The notes: a model not told the origin generated them from the sequence alone. Positions 34,076 to 46,275 are shown, counted from the stretch's first letter. The stretch: 64,000 nucleotides of DNA from Emydura subglobosa (GCA_007922225.1 ML679961.1:79350798-79414797); one strand, 5' to 3'. Translations and numbers: made by a program.

Positions 34076-36544
34076 ACAATCAAGTATCAACTTCTGTAGG
34101 ATATAGGGGTACAGGACTTTGTGGCTTAATGGTTTGAAACAGAATGCTATTCTTTACTATTTATATGTTGTGCCATTAGAAACAGACGTTTATAACACCC
34201 TATTACGTCCTTCTACTGCAGAATGGGAAATACTATAGATAGCTCTGTAAATGTGACTGTTGGTGTTAAATATAGAGTATAATGATATCTACATCTGTAA
34301 TGGCTTTCACGCATTTTACAAGCAAGTATAAATACATTATCTGCCTGTAAAGAGTGTCCCCCATCCCTGCACACAACCACAAAACTTCCTCACATCACCC
34401 AGTCATCAGTGCATGCATCTGAATTCTCAACTCACCTTTCCTCTCCAGCCTGGGCAAAGCAGCAAATCTTAAAGATTTAGGCTCCTTTGGACCAAGACAG
34501 GAGTGAATTCCACCATTTAGTTCTCTAATGGAGAATAACTTGCCAGCAGTGCCCTCCTTTTTAATGCAAGGGAGCTCCAACTTCAGTGCTTTACTGCTCA
34601 CAGCTTTAGCAGGATAGCCTGAGTTGAAAGCTCTCAAGTAGGCCCTATCCCAAGACATCTATGGCTTTATAGGTCCAACATCTTAAACTGCATTTGGAAA
34701 CCAATAATAAGCCAACAATGATCATAGAGACCTGGTGTTCTGTGATCATGGCAATGCCCTCTACCTGGTAAGCAGGTCATCACATTCTACACCATCTTCC
34801 GTTTCTGAACAGACTTGAGGTGTAGCCTCACACCAAGCATATTGCAGGACACTGATTTTTGAGGTGACAAAAGTGTGAATTATAGCAACAAGGTCTGAGT
34901 AGACATAGGTGGAAAAGTCCATCTTGATCACTGTTGCTATATGACTGTCTAATAGAAGCTGGGAATCTAACAGGCTGAGAACTCTAATAACATATGACCG
35001 ACATGTTTGAAGGAGATATAATTCTTGCTATTTTCTCTGGCTGCCTCCCTCATTCTATAGCATTACTTCTGTCTTATACAGACAGAAGCACTCACATGAA
35101 CAACGAGAATGCCTGTGTTATGGACCTAAAGCCACACCATCCAAATGTGAATGAATTTCCTCCAGATTTGGGGGTATTCAGATTTGGGGCTTGTCATTCA
35201 GCACATTATAGCTATAAATCAGAACTTTAAAAATTTGGATCCAGATTTGGGTTCAGATTCTTCACTTCCCACCCACAAAAGTCCATGCAGTTCAGATATG
35301 AAGGTTTGGTTCTGGCCTGTCTCTAGACCAAAGTTGATGCAAGAAAATTCAGATATAGGAAATAAATATGGAAGCACGGGATCTGGTACTCTCTTTCTCT
35401 CCCTCCTTCTCTTCTCTTCCTCGCTACAGATATAGGTCCTGGAGATGTGGGAAAAGGGACCACCAACCCCTCTGATGTCCTCTTTGAAACTAAATGACTC
35501 CTGCATACATTTTAATAACAATAACGTGTTTCTCACCCAAAAACCCTCCAAACCTGGATTTTCTTTTCTCTATGCCTTAGTAATAAGGGACATGGAACAA
35601 GGATGTTAACTCTGGACTGTTCTAAGTCTCTCAGTTCTATCCTTCTCTCCCTTGTCTATACATCTGAGCAGAGGAACTGTAAGTGATCTGCACTCCAGCA
35701 GTCTGCACATGAGTAAAATTGAAACAATAAGTCACAAAGTTCTTTCCTGGAAATTTAAATTTTAGAAATGTTCTCGGTAACGGGACTCGTTCATTGTGGC
35801 ACCTGTGTGAAATATGTCCAACATTATATGCTTCCTTTTAATATAGAATTAATTATTTATAGTTCAGAGGGTTGTTTTTTCTTTCCTTTTTACTGAGCAG
35901 TAAGGTAATTGCATGTTTGAATCCTGATCTAATTGAGCATAACTTCAGTAATACTCAAATGCATATGTCATTTTGTTAACTTCAAGGCCGGCACTTTTAT
36001 CATGACAGCTATTGAATTTTGTAACCTTCGTGATCCCAGTCATCCTCTTTCAAAAAAACAAGAATTAAATTAAAAAAATGAAAGTAATAAAAGCAACTGT
36101 TGTTCCCTCTAAACCAAGATATGTTTAAATTAAAGATTTAAATGTATCCTTTTGAGATTGGACTCATGTTTCCAGATAGTTTGGCAAATGATTTTATGCC
36201 CCTAGATTAACAGAGTGTCTGCTAAATAAACGGAGATGATTTCAAGTGCAATAAAAAGAAATGCAGTAGTGGCAAACCCAGTTGTTAGCTTTTCCTCCTC
36301 TGATTCAATAAAACTTGCTTTATGTGGGAGGGAGCCAGCACTTTGTAGAGAGAATCAGTGAGCTGTTTGCTGTCTGACTTAAAACCCTTGCCTCCCTTCT
36401 GTACCAAGAGAGGAAGAAACCGTGGCAAGATAATTCTGGCAACTGAGATATCTAGGTCAACAGACCTTGAAGAAACAAACATCTTAAGAATATTTCTAAA
36501 TATTCACTACAGCACAAGCTTGTTGATAACGTTTTGAAGACTTC
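34076..36544. other. Intergenic with one unexplained block
   Basis: At 34395-34658 the minus strand is open for 87 codons with a Lys/Leu-rich, non-random-looking protein that has no domain I recognise. A GGATTTGGG/AGATTTGGG-rich stretch with repeated words lies at 35140-35360. Otherwise AT-rich unassigned DNA. Confidence 0.4.
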
Positions 36545-36625
36545 ATTGGTGAAATCCTGGCCCCTTTGAAGACAATGGCAAAACTTCCATTGACTTCAGT
36601 GGGTCCAGGATTTCAGCCAACATGC
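36545..36625. repeat. Fold-back repeat fragment
   Basis: GAAATCCTGGCCCCTTTGAAG and CAGTGGGTCCAGGATTTCAGCC are inverted copies around an ATGGCAAAACTTCCATTGACTTC centre. Same design as the other hairpin repeats. Confidence 0.55.
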
Positions 36626-37559
36626 ATAGGACATTGCTTTTCATTTATTATGGAAATTAAGCTAAATAGCAATGTGCTTGAATTCATTACCCCAGAGAAC
36701 ATGCCCATATTACTCAATACCTGTAAGCGAATGTAAGTTCAGAGGTCAGTATGGCTTGATTTATTTTAGGAAAGTTGATTTACTGCCATTTTCTGTTAGA
36801 TGTGTTTGTAATCTGTTTATTTCTCAATGGGACTATGACAAAAATGCTTTTGAGTACTTGTCAATTTTGGATTAACTGGATGCGTTGCTGTGGATGCAAA
36901 CTTAATGAAAGTGTTATGGTGGACGCAAGCATGTCAGTACTTTTATTGTGCATTTTTTGCCAAAGTCACCAGGCTGATTATATTAGAAACTTATTTGAAT
37001 TGCTTGGTGTTTGTTTGGGATTCTTTTTGTTTTCTTTTTTACCTTTCTTTTCCTGTTGAGTACTGAGACAACCCATTGCCTTCATGGTAGCACCTCTTAA
37101 TGAAAGAAATGTGAAATTGGTGCATGAGTGAAATACTCACCACCTATCTTTTTATGTCTCTGTAGTGGTTTAGGTTCCAGTTCAGTAAGATTTTAAGCAC
37201 ATGAGTAATCCAATGGACTTCAGTGAAACTACTCAAGTTTTTTCAAATTAGGCATGTGCCTGTGTATCTTGCTGAATTGAGATGTTTCTTAAAATAAAAT
37301 ATTATCCTATAGTAACTGTAATGGAATGCTAAACTATATTATACTGTTCAGCGAAGTGAGGATAAAATATCTTATTTAAGCTTAACCTCAGCCATATCTG
37401 GCAGTGCATTAAATGATTTTATGATGAACACATCTGGTACATACCAGGCTAAGCAGGAAGCTCTGCAGCCTTCCATCTCTGGTGCAGGAATGTGTCATAG
37501 TATCTGAAGTAAACTAAGAAGGTAAACAGAAGGAACAAAGTAACAAAGGTTGCAAGATC
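36626..37559. other. Intergenic, with a short dispersed repeat
   Basis: AT-rich. At 37165-37290 TTCAGTAAGATTTTAAGCACATGAGTAATCC and GGACTTCAGTGAAACTACTCA form another diverged dispersed-repeat copy. Confidence 0.45.
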
Positions 37560-38265
37560 TCATCAACATACCAGTCTTCAATGCTCCAGAGAATTTCAGC
37601 TTTGACAAACCTTCACTATGCACAAACTGGAAGCAGTATTTGCAAGTTCTGGCATTGCAAATAAGTTCCACAAAGAAACTGGAGGTATACAGGTATCGTC
37701 TTTAATTTATGCTGTGGGGAAGCAAGTATATCCTTAAATCCTTTGATTTTATTGAAGATAGTCACAAAGATGACTATGAAAGGGTTCTGGCTATGTTTGA
37801 TGCATACTTTATACCTCAGAGAAATGTGGCTTATGGAAGAGCATGTTTTCACTAGAGAATTCAAGAACCAGTGGACAAGGAATGTTTTATAAGAGCTCTG
37901 CATATATTGACTGAAAACTGTGATTTTTGGGGAATGCAAAACATGAAAATATCAGAGATAGGATGGTTATTGGATTAACAGATAATAAAATGTTTTCACA
38001 GTAGTTACAATTGAAGGTAGACTTTACCATAGCCACAGCTATAGAGAAAGCAAAGCAGTCTGAACTAGTGAAACAGAACAAAAGGTAGGAAAACTTAAAA
38101 AACCTGAAACTATTTTAGAAGCTATAAACAGACCCTTCAGTGTCAAAAGTCCTGTGAGGTAAGAAGAGAACTCCCAGGCTAAGAGGGACAAATTCCAGCC
38201 TATATCCACAAAGTGTGGAAAAAAAAGTCAAATCCCAAGAAATGATGCATGTCCAGCCAGAGACT
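37560..38265 (+). pseudogene. Ty3/gypsy gag remnant
   Basis: Gag is the structural protein of the particle. Conserved words are readable across changing frames: a start near PENFSFDKP (about 37585), FDAYFIPQRNVAYGRACF (about 37797-37850), ALHILTENCDFWGMQN (about 37893-37940), and a zinc-knuckle-like stretch with KCGKK and ACPARDS near 38208-38270. The knuckle is incomplete: not all expected Cys/His are present in one frame. Upstream LTR and primer-binding site were not found. Confidence 0.6.
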
Positions 38266-38369
38266 CATGAAATATGGATATTCTTCAGCTGTTTGCCACA
38301 CCAAAGCAGTCAGGGAGTTGACTTCATATTACAGACAATCGAGAGCCATTGTTTCTGGGATCTATCATT

Positions 38370-38775
38370 TATGATAACACAGAGCCTGCCTGGAGAATGA
38401 AATGGAATATTCATGGAAAGACTATTGACTTCAAAATTGACTCAGGAGGAGACGTCGCAGTCATCTCAGAAGGGACCTAAAATCACCTTCAGTTCCTCCT
38501 GGAGTTAACGTCACCTGACATCAAGCTCTGAGTAGCCTTGGAGGTATTCTGAACTGTATGGGCCAGTTCACCACAGAAACAAAGACAAAAGTTATGCATT
38601 CAGAGTACGTGCGATCAAATACTAACAATCTTCTCAGTTGCAGGATAGTAGTCATGATGGACCCAGTGAGAAAGGAGGAAGAACTCGATGGAGGGATTCA
38701 TGATATTGGACTTTTGAAAGGAAATCCAATACAAATCAACTTGAGACAAAGATGAACCATACAGTGTACAAACAC
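38370..38775 (+). pseudogene. Ty3/gypsy protease remnant
   Basis: The aspartic protease cuts the polyprotein. The active-site box reads I-D-S-G-G-D-V-A-V-I-S (catalytic Asp codon at 38439-38441). The usual box is DTG/DSG followed by Ala, so the Gly after DSG departs from most families. Downstream the reading runs to GGIHDIGLLKGNPIQINLRQ (about 38693-38752), the stretch normally leading into RT. Frames change between these words. Everything between here and integrase is missing. Confidence 0.6.
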
Positions 38776-39246
38776 CTCTCCCAGAGAGACCTTGGAAGAA
38801 ATTAGCTGCACATTTATGATATTTAAAGGCCATCATTACCCGGTAATAGTGGACTATTTTTTTCAGGTATATAGAAAGAATGTACTTGAAAGATGTACCA
38901 TGTAGCAGTATTTATTGAAAAACTGAAGTGCATTTTTGCTCACCTCAGTATTCCAGAACAATTCATGATGGACAATGGACCACAATTCACAGCAGTGGAA
39001 ATTGTAATTCCAAATGAAATATCATTTTGATCACATTACTAGCAGCCGATGTTAACTACAAGTGAATGGAGACAACCAAGAAAATCCTACAACAGGAGGA
39101 TCCATTCCTTGCTCTTCTGAGTTACAGATCAACACCAGTAGTGGCTACTGGATATAATTCAACAAACCTCCTGATGGGAAGACAGCTCAGATTCTTTTCC
39201 AAAGTTGGAACAGCAGTTCTATCTCCGAAGAGGCCAGACATGAAAA
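38776..39246 (+). pseudogene. Ty3/gypsy integrase core remnant
   Basis: Integrase inserts the DNA copy. Starting with a PWKKLAAHLY-like word (about 38790) the reading goes to VDYFFQVY and YLKDV (about 38850), then FAHLSIPEQFMMDNGPQFTA (about 38935-38993), with the DNGPQF box (Asp codon 38971-38973), and LLSYRSTPVVATGYNSTNLLMGRQLR (39115-39190). These mark the DDE-type core of gypsy integrase. Stops at 38999-39060 and frame changes make it non-functional. Confidence 0.65.
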
Positions 39247-39345
39247 GAATCATAGAATCATAGACTATTAGAGTTGTAAGGGACCTCAGGAGGTCATCTA
39301 GTCCAACCCCCTGCTCAAAGCAGGACTAACCTCAGCTATATAACT
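39247..39345 (-). repeat. CR1 tail scrap inside gypsy integrase
   Basis: GAATCATAGAATCATAGACTATTAGAGTTGTAAGGGACCTCAGGAGGTCATCTAGTCC is the reverse complement of a CR1 3' terminus ending in tandem ATTCTATGA units. It sits between two integrase segments, so it was inserted after the gypsy copy. Confidence 0.75.
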
Positions 39346-39620
39346 GAATAAAAGAATAACTGAACAGGATAAAAAGGCTTGAAAAGCTTATGAACAGATG
39401 TCAGTCAAAGAATTTCCGGGTCTAGAATCTGGTAATTTTGTGTTTGTGTTTGAGAAAAAGGATGGACAACTCCAGCTGTTGTAAAGAAAAAGATCTTGGC
39501 ACCGTGATTTGACACTGACACAGGGGAGTTCAACAGAAATCATCAATATCTACAGTTTGTTCCTCAGAAAGAACAAACTCTACAGATGGCGGGATCAGAA
39601 CAGGATAATGACTCAAGGAT
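39346..39620 (+). pseudogene. Ty3/gypsy integrase C-terminus remnant
   Basis: Continuation of the preceding integrase: ATTCAGTCAAAG... reading KAYEQMSVKEFPGLESGNFVFV (about 39380-39450) and later a stretch readable as DTDTGEFNRNHQYLQFVPQK (39505-39568). These correspond to the C-terminal part that precedes the 3' LTR in this clade. Stops and a frameshift at about 39480 interrupt it. Confidence 0.55.
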
Positions 39621-39672
39621 TCTAGACTGGCCACAGCCAATCATTGCAACTAATGGACAGCCAAATGAACAA

Positions 39673-39715
39673 GTTATGTCACGATTAGTTATGTCACGAT
39701 TATGTCACGATTAGG
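39673..39715. repeat. Short tandem repeat, TTATGTCACGATTAG, three copies
   Basis: TTATGTCACGATTAG, TTATGTCACGAT and TATGTCACGATTAG lie head to tail just past the gypsy remnant. The TGTCACG word could be the edge of the 3' LTR, multiplied by slippage, but no matching 5' LTR is present. Confidence 0.7.
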
Positions 39716-39791
39716 TAACAATGCCATATGGTTGTGCACACAGGCTGAACTTTGACACAGGTGTATAGCTTCACAGATTGTTGAGAACTTT

Positions 39792-40383
39792 GCTTTCTGA
39801 GGCCTGGTCTATGCTACACAGTTAGGTCGATGTAAAGGCAGCTTACGACGACCTAATTATGTCAGTGTCTATGCTACTGCCTTGTCCCGCCGGTGTAAGT
39901 GCCCTACTATACCGACATAACTCCACCTCCATGAGAAGCTTATGTCAGTGTAGTTAGGACAACACAGTATCTGAACAGACACTGTGTTACTTACATCTGC
40001 CCCTTGCTCCCGCCTGGGAGCCAGGGTGAGAATGGACCTCACTCTTGGCTGGAAGGGGGGCGGGGACAGGCGAAGATGGAGCTGTGAAGTTGACAAGGCT
40101 GCCTGGCTCCCAGAGGAGCAGGCGGGAAGGGTGCCAAGAAGCTGAGGCAGCTGGACCCCACTCCCCAGGGGTGGGATGCCCCAGGCACTGAGAGCCCAGG
40201 TTCTCATCTCCCCACCCTGCCCCTCTTATGTCACTGGAAGCACTCCTGGTGAGGACACACACCACCAACCACCCAAGGAGGGTATCATGGACATGCACCA
40301 CCTCAGTAATGACTGTGGTGCCTGTAAGTTGACCTATATTAGTACCAGACCTATATTTAAGTTTTTAGTGTAGATATACCTTA
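39792..40383. mobile_element. MITE-like element
   Basis: Left end GGCCTGGTCTATGCTACAC and right end TTTAGTGTAGATATACCTTA are imperfect inverted copies around TCTA(C/T)(A/G)CTA. Inside, CGACCTAATTATGTCAGTG and CATAACTCCACCTCC repeat the family style, with a GC-richer centre (40010-40240) and no transposase. A related end occurs at 31537. The superfamily is not certain. Confidence 0.5.
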
Positions 40384-42220
40384 AGACTTCAGGTTTTTAT
40401 TGAAATAGTCAGTGCAGAGAGGGAAGGGTTTTTTAATTAAATAATAATACTCTTTTTTCTGTTCTGTTTTTAAGAACAGAATATAACTGTTCCACCTTTT
40501 TAGAGCCTTTGACCTTATCCTATGTGGTACTACCTACTCTCCACATCCACTGAAGTCATTTAGAGTTGGGGATGGATACCGAGCATCTCGGAAGATTAGG
40601 TTTTCTTGGTTGGTGAATTGTTCACAACATACTCAGCAATGTAAGCACAGAAAAAGCCTGTGAATGTGGAGTAACCCACTGGCTCTTATGTTAAAAAGCA
40701 TAGGCTTGATGCAAAGAGAAAAGGATACAGCAACTTCTCAGTAAGACACACTCTCTGAATAATCTATTCAAGGGAGAGGGGCTTTTGTAGAATGGAATCT
40801 GCTTAGATTAACTGTGTCAAACCGAGGCTCAATTAGTATTCGTCATGCATGATGTTCAGTTGAACCTCAATCTTCAAAAATGTCTACTCAGCCTTAGTTA
40901 CACTGCATTCTTAGCTTTAGCACTTAACACCTGACTTGTTGGGTGCAGGTAAATCAAAGATGTGGGCGGTTCTGTACTTCACGTTAACTATATTGAGGTT
41001 GGCTATCATGCCAGCTGTATTTGGCTATATGTTCTTAATTATAATTATAATAATTTGAACATGGCTTAAAATTTTACTTTGGGAATTTGCTTCTTGCAAA
41101 CCCCATTTTATAATTAGTTTATTTGCATTCTCTTTATCCCTTATTAATAAACCATATTTCAACAGTTTCAGCAGTCTCCTTTGATCACAGTGTCTGGTAA
41201 TTTACAAACTGAGTTTCATTCCCTATTGACATTTAAAATGCAGCGATGCAAACAAGCACAGATCGCTATGGTTTGAGGAATTAGTAATTCTGCTTATCGC
41301 AAAATAGTTATGTATTGCTCTCTTTTGCTCACATGTGGGTCTTCATCCCTGCACGTAAACAGTGTTAAGTGAAGTCCTTGCTTTATGGATTCCTTTGTGA
41401 CTTGACCTCAAGATGGAGTTTTGAGAATGGGTATAATTGCTCTATAGCTTCTGTTACCATTGATTTAAAACCAAAGAAAAGAGACGCAATCAAGGAAGAA
41501 AAACAAACACTTCAATTATTTGCTTCTGGCAAACTAAATATTGACCAAACAGTTCTCTAATGAGGAAAAGAAGAAGGGTGAAGAGAAAAACAGATAACAA
41601 TGTACATCAAAACTCCTAAGAGCCCAAACACCATTAGGAAGTAGCTTTTGATCACTGGAAAATACTTTGAACTGTGCTGAACATTTACTGTCCCTAGGTT
41701 TATTTGGTTGACCTCTTGTGGATAAATTCAACATTTGGCTTAATTGGTTTCAGGGCCTATCATATTCTAATACAGTTGGCTTGGGCCTGTCTACTTACCT
41801 TAATGCTAGCTGATCTGAGGTCCTGCTTGTCCCCCTACCCCAACACCAAGGGCCAAATCCTCAGCTGGAGTCAATTGACTTTGATGGATCTATGACTGTT
41901 TACACCAGCCAAAGAGCTGACCCCTAGTGACTGTGCTCAGATTGCAGTCACGTCTATTTCAGAGATGCCAATGTTCCTGGCTGAAGCATGCTGCTGTCTC
42001 CTCAGAACAAATGAGCGTCAGTCAGTATTTTCAGTGAAGGGTCTGCTGCTTGTAGGAATAGGGATCAAGAAAGAGCACCGCTATTTGAGATATTTATACT
42101 AGCCTACTGTTGCTTATAGAAGTTAAGTCTTGGAAATAGTTTAGGGAGTCTTGCTCCTTTATTCATTGGAATATATTCCATACTTAGTAGGTAATAATCA
42201 TGCTTTTCTGGTTAAGACAC
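40384..42220. other. Intergenic, no gene seen
   Basis: AT-rich. The fold-back repeat at 41851-41925 is listed separately. Confidence 0.5.
41851..41925. repeat. Fold-back repeat
   Basis: GGGCCAAATCCTCAGCTGGAGTC pairs weakly with GTTTACACCAGCCAAAGAGCTGACCCC as inverted arms. Same family as 21191-21284. Confidence 0.5.
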
Positions 42221-42224
42221 AAAT

Positions 42225-42445
42225 GTGTTATCATGGCTTCATGGCACAAGGTGAAGAGTCAGGGATGCTATTACCAACTCTGCCACTGATTTGCTATATG
42301 CTCTTGGGAAAGTCCCTTAATATCTCTCTGCCTTGGTGGTAATAATACTTATTGATCCTAGCTCTCAGGGGTGCTGTGACACTAAATTCATGAATATTTA
42401 TAACATATACTATGAGATCCGTGGATGGAAGGTGTTACAGAAGTT
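42225..42445 (+). repeat. MIR/CORE-like SINE
   Basis: GAAGAGTCAGGGATGCTA, AACTCTGCCACTGATTTGCTATATGCTC, GGGAAAGTCCCTTAATATCTCTCTGCCTT, AATAATACTTATTGATCCTAGCTCTCAGGGGTGCTGTG and GGAAGGTGTTACAGAAG follow the order of MIR-type SINEs, diverged. Confidence 0.65.
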
Positions 42446-42894
42446 TAAATCTCTGTTGTTCACTTATTGTATTGCATGTGTGAAGGGGAAGACCTTGATT
42501 TAAAAAAAAATTGTGTTCTTTATTCATATGTTAAATATTCTGATAAATGCACTGAATTGAAATAAGAAAGGGCAAAAGTGTGCAAACACATCATTGCTCA
42601 GTAGTATAAAAAAAGGCCAACATATGCATTTTGCTGAAAGATTACATTTTTGATCAACAAAAGCCTGAGTTGACTATGGAGTCAGTTATTTTTGTGTGCA
42701 AAAAAATTGTTCATTCTAAATTATTTTTTGTAAAAGTTGTCTCCCACAAACAATTACACAAACCCTAATGTTACAGTGGCCTGAAAGCTCTGAATAAAAG
42801 TGTTTCCAACATGCAGAGACTGCATTTCAATGTCTTTGCATTTTCCTGGGAGATTTTGCTCATATTTAATGTGGCATATAATTGGAAGAAAGTG

Positions 42895-43135
42895 TTATCC
42901 ATGATTGAAACAAAGGATGAGGAGATGACACTCCAGGGATCTGTTCCTGGCTCTGAAACTGAGTTGCTGTGTGACCTTGGGTGAGTCAGATAACCTTTCC
43001 TGACCTTCAGTTTACAACTTGTAAAATGGTTATCATAATACCTCCCACACATGAATTGTGAGGCTTCATTAGCTGAAATGTTTAAATATTTTGAGATCAT
43101 TGGCTGATAGGTACTGTACAAGTGCAAATGCAAAT
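42895..43135 (+). repeat. MIR/CORE-like SINE
   Basis: CTCCAGGGATCTGTTCCTGGCTCTGAAACTGAGTTGCTGTGTGACCTTGGGTGAGTCA and TTTACAACTTGTAAAATGG, then ATAATACCTCCCACACATGAATTGTGAGGCTTCATTAGC and TTTTGAGATCATTGGCTGATAGGTACTG. The order and words are MIR-like, with good preservation. Confidence 0.75.
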
Positions 43136-46055
43136 GCCTTTCTCTTTCATAGATGAGTAGGAAGAAAAGAAATACTGCCCCTTAGTTTCATCTAGTTGCT
43201 TCATTTTTGCCTACATTTTAAGTGGTTTGAACAGCCTCATATATCAAAATCAAAATGAGCAATAGTATAGCAACCCAAACCTTAAATTTAAATCACTTGA
43301 ATGATGAATGCTCAGTTCATTCTTGCAGGTAAACACATTCCCTGTGGGAGGTGCAGCACTTTTCAAATAAATACTTGTTCGTAGAAACTGTCATTGAATT
43401 TTTGCTTCCATAAAATGTAGAAAGAAATACTCTGTCCCAGAAGTCAAGGAAGCTTGTTTAACTGTGCGTTGAGAAAGTTGCATGTAATTGAAATACTCTT
43501 TTTAAACAGTGAAGCAAATTTCCATGATTGGTTTTGATTTTTTGGGATATAAAATTAAGGAAGAATTTACCAATATACGTCATATTTATGCGATGACTTT
43601 TATGGTAGTAGGTTCAGATGTTCTTCAATGGGAATTCAATAGGACAGTTGTTGGAGTAAGATGATCCTTCATGTGATTAAGGAGGACACAATTTGGCCTT
43701 CAGCAAGAAAGTGTCTTAGTTTGTGTCGCTTGATAAGAAGATTGAAGCAGGTTTCAGTATCTCAGTAATGCCCTGTGGTCTAGGGGAGCTCTCCTGTCTT
43801 TCTTTCCTCTTAGCAGATGTATTACTTTCTTTACTTAAATGTTTTAACATGGGAGGAGTGGACTGTTTTATTTCCCACCTTAATTCAAGTCATAGGTCTA
43901 TTTTTCCTTTATATGGGAGAATAATCCCATTAGTGTCCCATGGTCATTTATGTGCTTGTATCAGAGAGGAGAATTGAGCTATTGTGTTGAGCCCGATTAC
44001 CTGCATGGCAGAGTCCTGGCACAACTGATCCTTGATCTGATCTGAACTTAGATGGTAGGGAGATCAAGGGAGCCAATGGGGTTTCCTAATTTGATCCTCA
44101 AAATAGGTATCACCCTTGAATACTAGAATGTTGGTTGGACATTAGGGGAAATATTAGCTATTTGAACAATACATTTATTTCCAAATGACACTGAAATACA
44201 ATTGTACCAGATCTGGGCTTTCCTTCAATCAACATTTTTGCTAAATTTTCAAGGTGGTGCATAGAACTTGACATATGCACCGTCCATTAAAGTCAATGGG
44301 AGCTGCTCTTCCTTTTAACAGGTTTACAGGTAAATATGAGAGACAAACAGTAATCATTACAACAGTGAGCTTTTGTTTAGAGAAATGTTATACAGTAATA
44401 CAATCATCAGCCCTTTATTGATCAGGATGTTTCTATATTACAAAGTGAGAATCTTAACACTACTCAGGATATACTGTTTCTGTGGATTTTATTACGTTGA
44501 GTAAAATCTCTGATTTCATATATTTAACAATCAGGCACGTTTATCAAATATTAATATTAAAAATTGGACAAGTGTACTGGGTTTTTGCAGATATGAGTAT
44601 ACCTTGTCTGACTATTGAATAAATGGTAACCAAATATCTAAGTATCTATTTATCCTCTGTGTATTGTGCTGGGTATGTAATTGGTGCATTAATTTTTCCC
44701 ATAACAGTAACATCCTATATTTTTGAGCCATTCCTCTAGAGCTGCACTATCAATAGCCCAGCAGCTACTAGCAGATGAGAGATTAATTCTTCATTCCCTT
44801 TTGTCTGACCATTTCCAGTACGATTACCAAAGGGTCATTTGATAATAAATATCCAACAATTTATGGTGTTTGGTTACAAATTGCATCTCAATACACCCTA
44901 ATGACTGGACATGTCCACTATATATGCATAAAATCTCCTGTCTCACTCTACAATTTGGAGTTAAGGATGAATTTTCTACAGGATATTGAGGGATTGCCAG
45001 GACATACTCCCAGTATTACGTGTATACAAGCTTTAACAGGAACACTGTACTATTCAATATCAGATATTCCTGTAGTGAAGTAATGATAAGCTTCTTTACA
45101 ACAGGGAGCAGAAATGGCATATCACTGAAGGATTACAGTCTTTTCTGGAGTACACTAGGGTGGAGATTCTTAAAAGCATAATGGCATTTCAGTGAGAATT
45201 AAGTACATACACGCCTTTTCTGCCTTTAAGAATCTCTGCCTAGAGCAGAAGATAATAGGGTAGGCAGGTTTTTGGGGGTGGTGGGTGGGTTATGAGTTTC
45301 TTTCTGTTCTGTAAGTGGAACTGTAATGCACACATGCTCCAATAAAAAAAAAAACAAAAAAAAAACCCAACCCTATGGATCATGTAATCTGACTAATCAG
45401 CTACCAAAGATGGTAAAGAGGGAGCATATAACATAGTATATACAGCATGTGTTTACATGAGGCTGTAGGTGCTTAGAGCAGAAAATTATCATATTTGTTC
45501 TAATTTAGGAATAATGACAAGTCTGTAGCTACATTAACCCTCCAAAGGACTTAGAATGCAAAACATGCCAGAACAAGATATATGTCTTTGGGATTTGTAG
45601 AGCCCACAGGAACCATTTCATCATTGGGTCATTTTATTTTGTTGCAGTTAGACATTATTGATCTGAACTGCATGCCACCTGGTGTCTGTTACATACTGTA
45701 TACTACAGCCTGTTTCAACAAACCCTTAAGTCACTTAAGCAGTCTTATATGAGTGAGCTCTACTCCATGTAAGTAAAAGTTTGCAGATTCAGCTCTGTAG
45801 TAAGAAAGCTACTGTATTTTTAGTTCATTATGATCTTTGTCCTTCTTGTGTTCAGGCAACGGTTAGATGGAACATATCCTGTACATGATAAAAATGAATT
45901 ACATTTCATCTTACAATTTTGATTCAGCAAAATTATGACTATATATAGAGTAATAATAGTTGGTATTGAAGGCAGGCCCAAACCAAAATACTGGATCTAA
46001 ACACTCCACAGATATTACAGAAGTTTGAATCTAGATCAAAATGTTATGGCTCATT
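43136..46055. other. Intergenic, no gene seen
   Basis: About 2.9 kb of unassigned AT-rich DNA. Short AAAG/TCAATGGGAG words near 44275-44310 and near 45700-45800 are diverged dispersed-repeat scraps. An A-rich tract occurs at 45342-45365. Confidence 0.5.
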
Positions 46056-46059
46056 CTCT

Positions 46060-46275
46060 ACCTAGCACTTTTATACAATGTTTTTCATCTCTAAAACCTT
46101 TTCCAAGCATTCATTAATTAGTTCTCAACACTCCTAGAGATTTACGGCTACAGACAGGCAGGCAATCAGAGACCAAATGTTAGTTGGCTTGTCTAAACCT
46201 ACAGAAAGTATCAGATTTGGAATTAGAACGCAGGAATTCCTGGCTGCCATCCTGTGCTTAAAGCTTTATATCACA
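46060..46275 (+). repeat. MIR-like SINE, diverged
   Basis: CTAGCACTTTTATACAATG, TTCTCAACACTCCTAGAG and GGAATTAGAACGCAGGAATTCCTGGCTG in this order suggest the 3'-most MIR part plus its non-core half. Divergence is high. Confidence 0.45.

Noticed and set aside
39869..40301. 112- and 104-codon minus-strand frames as genes
   Set aside because: They lie within the GC-rich centre of a MITE-like element.
42771..43133. 120-codon minus-strand frame
   Set aside because: It is the antisense of a MIR-like SINE and its flank.
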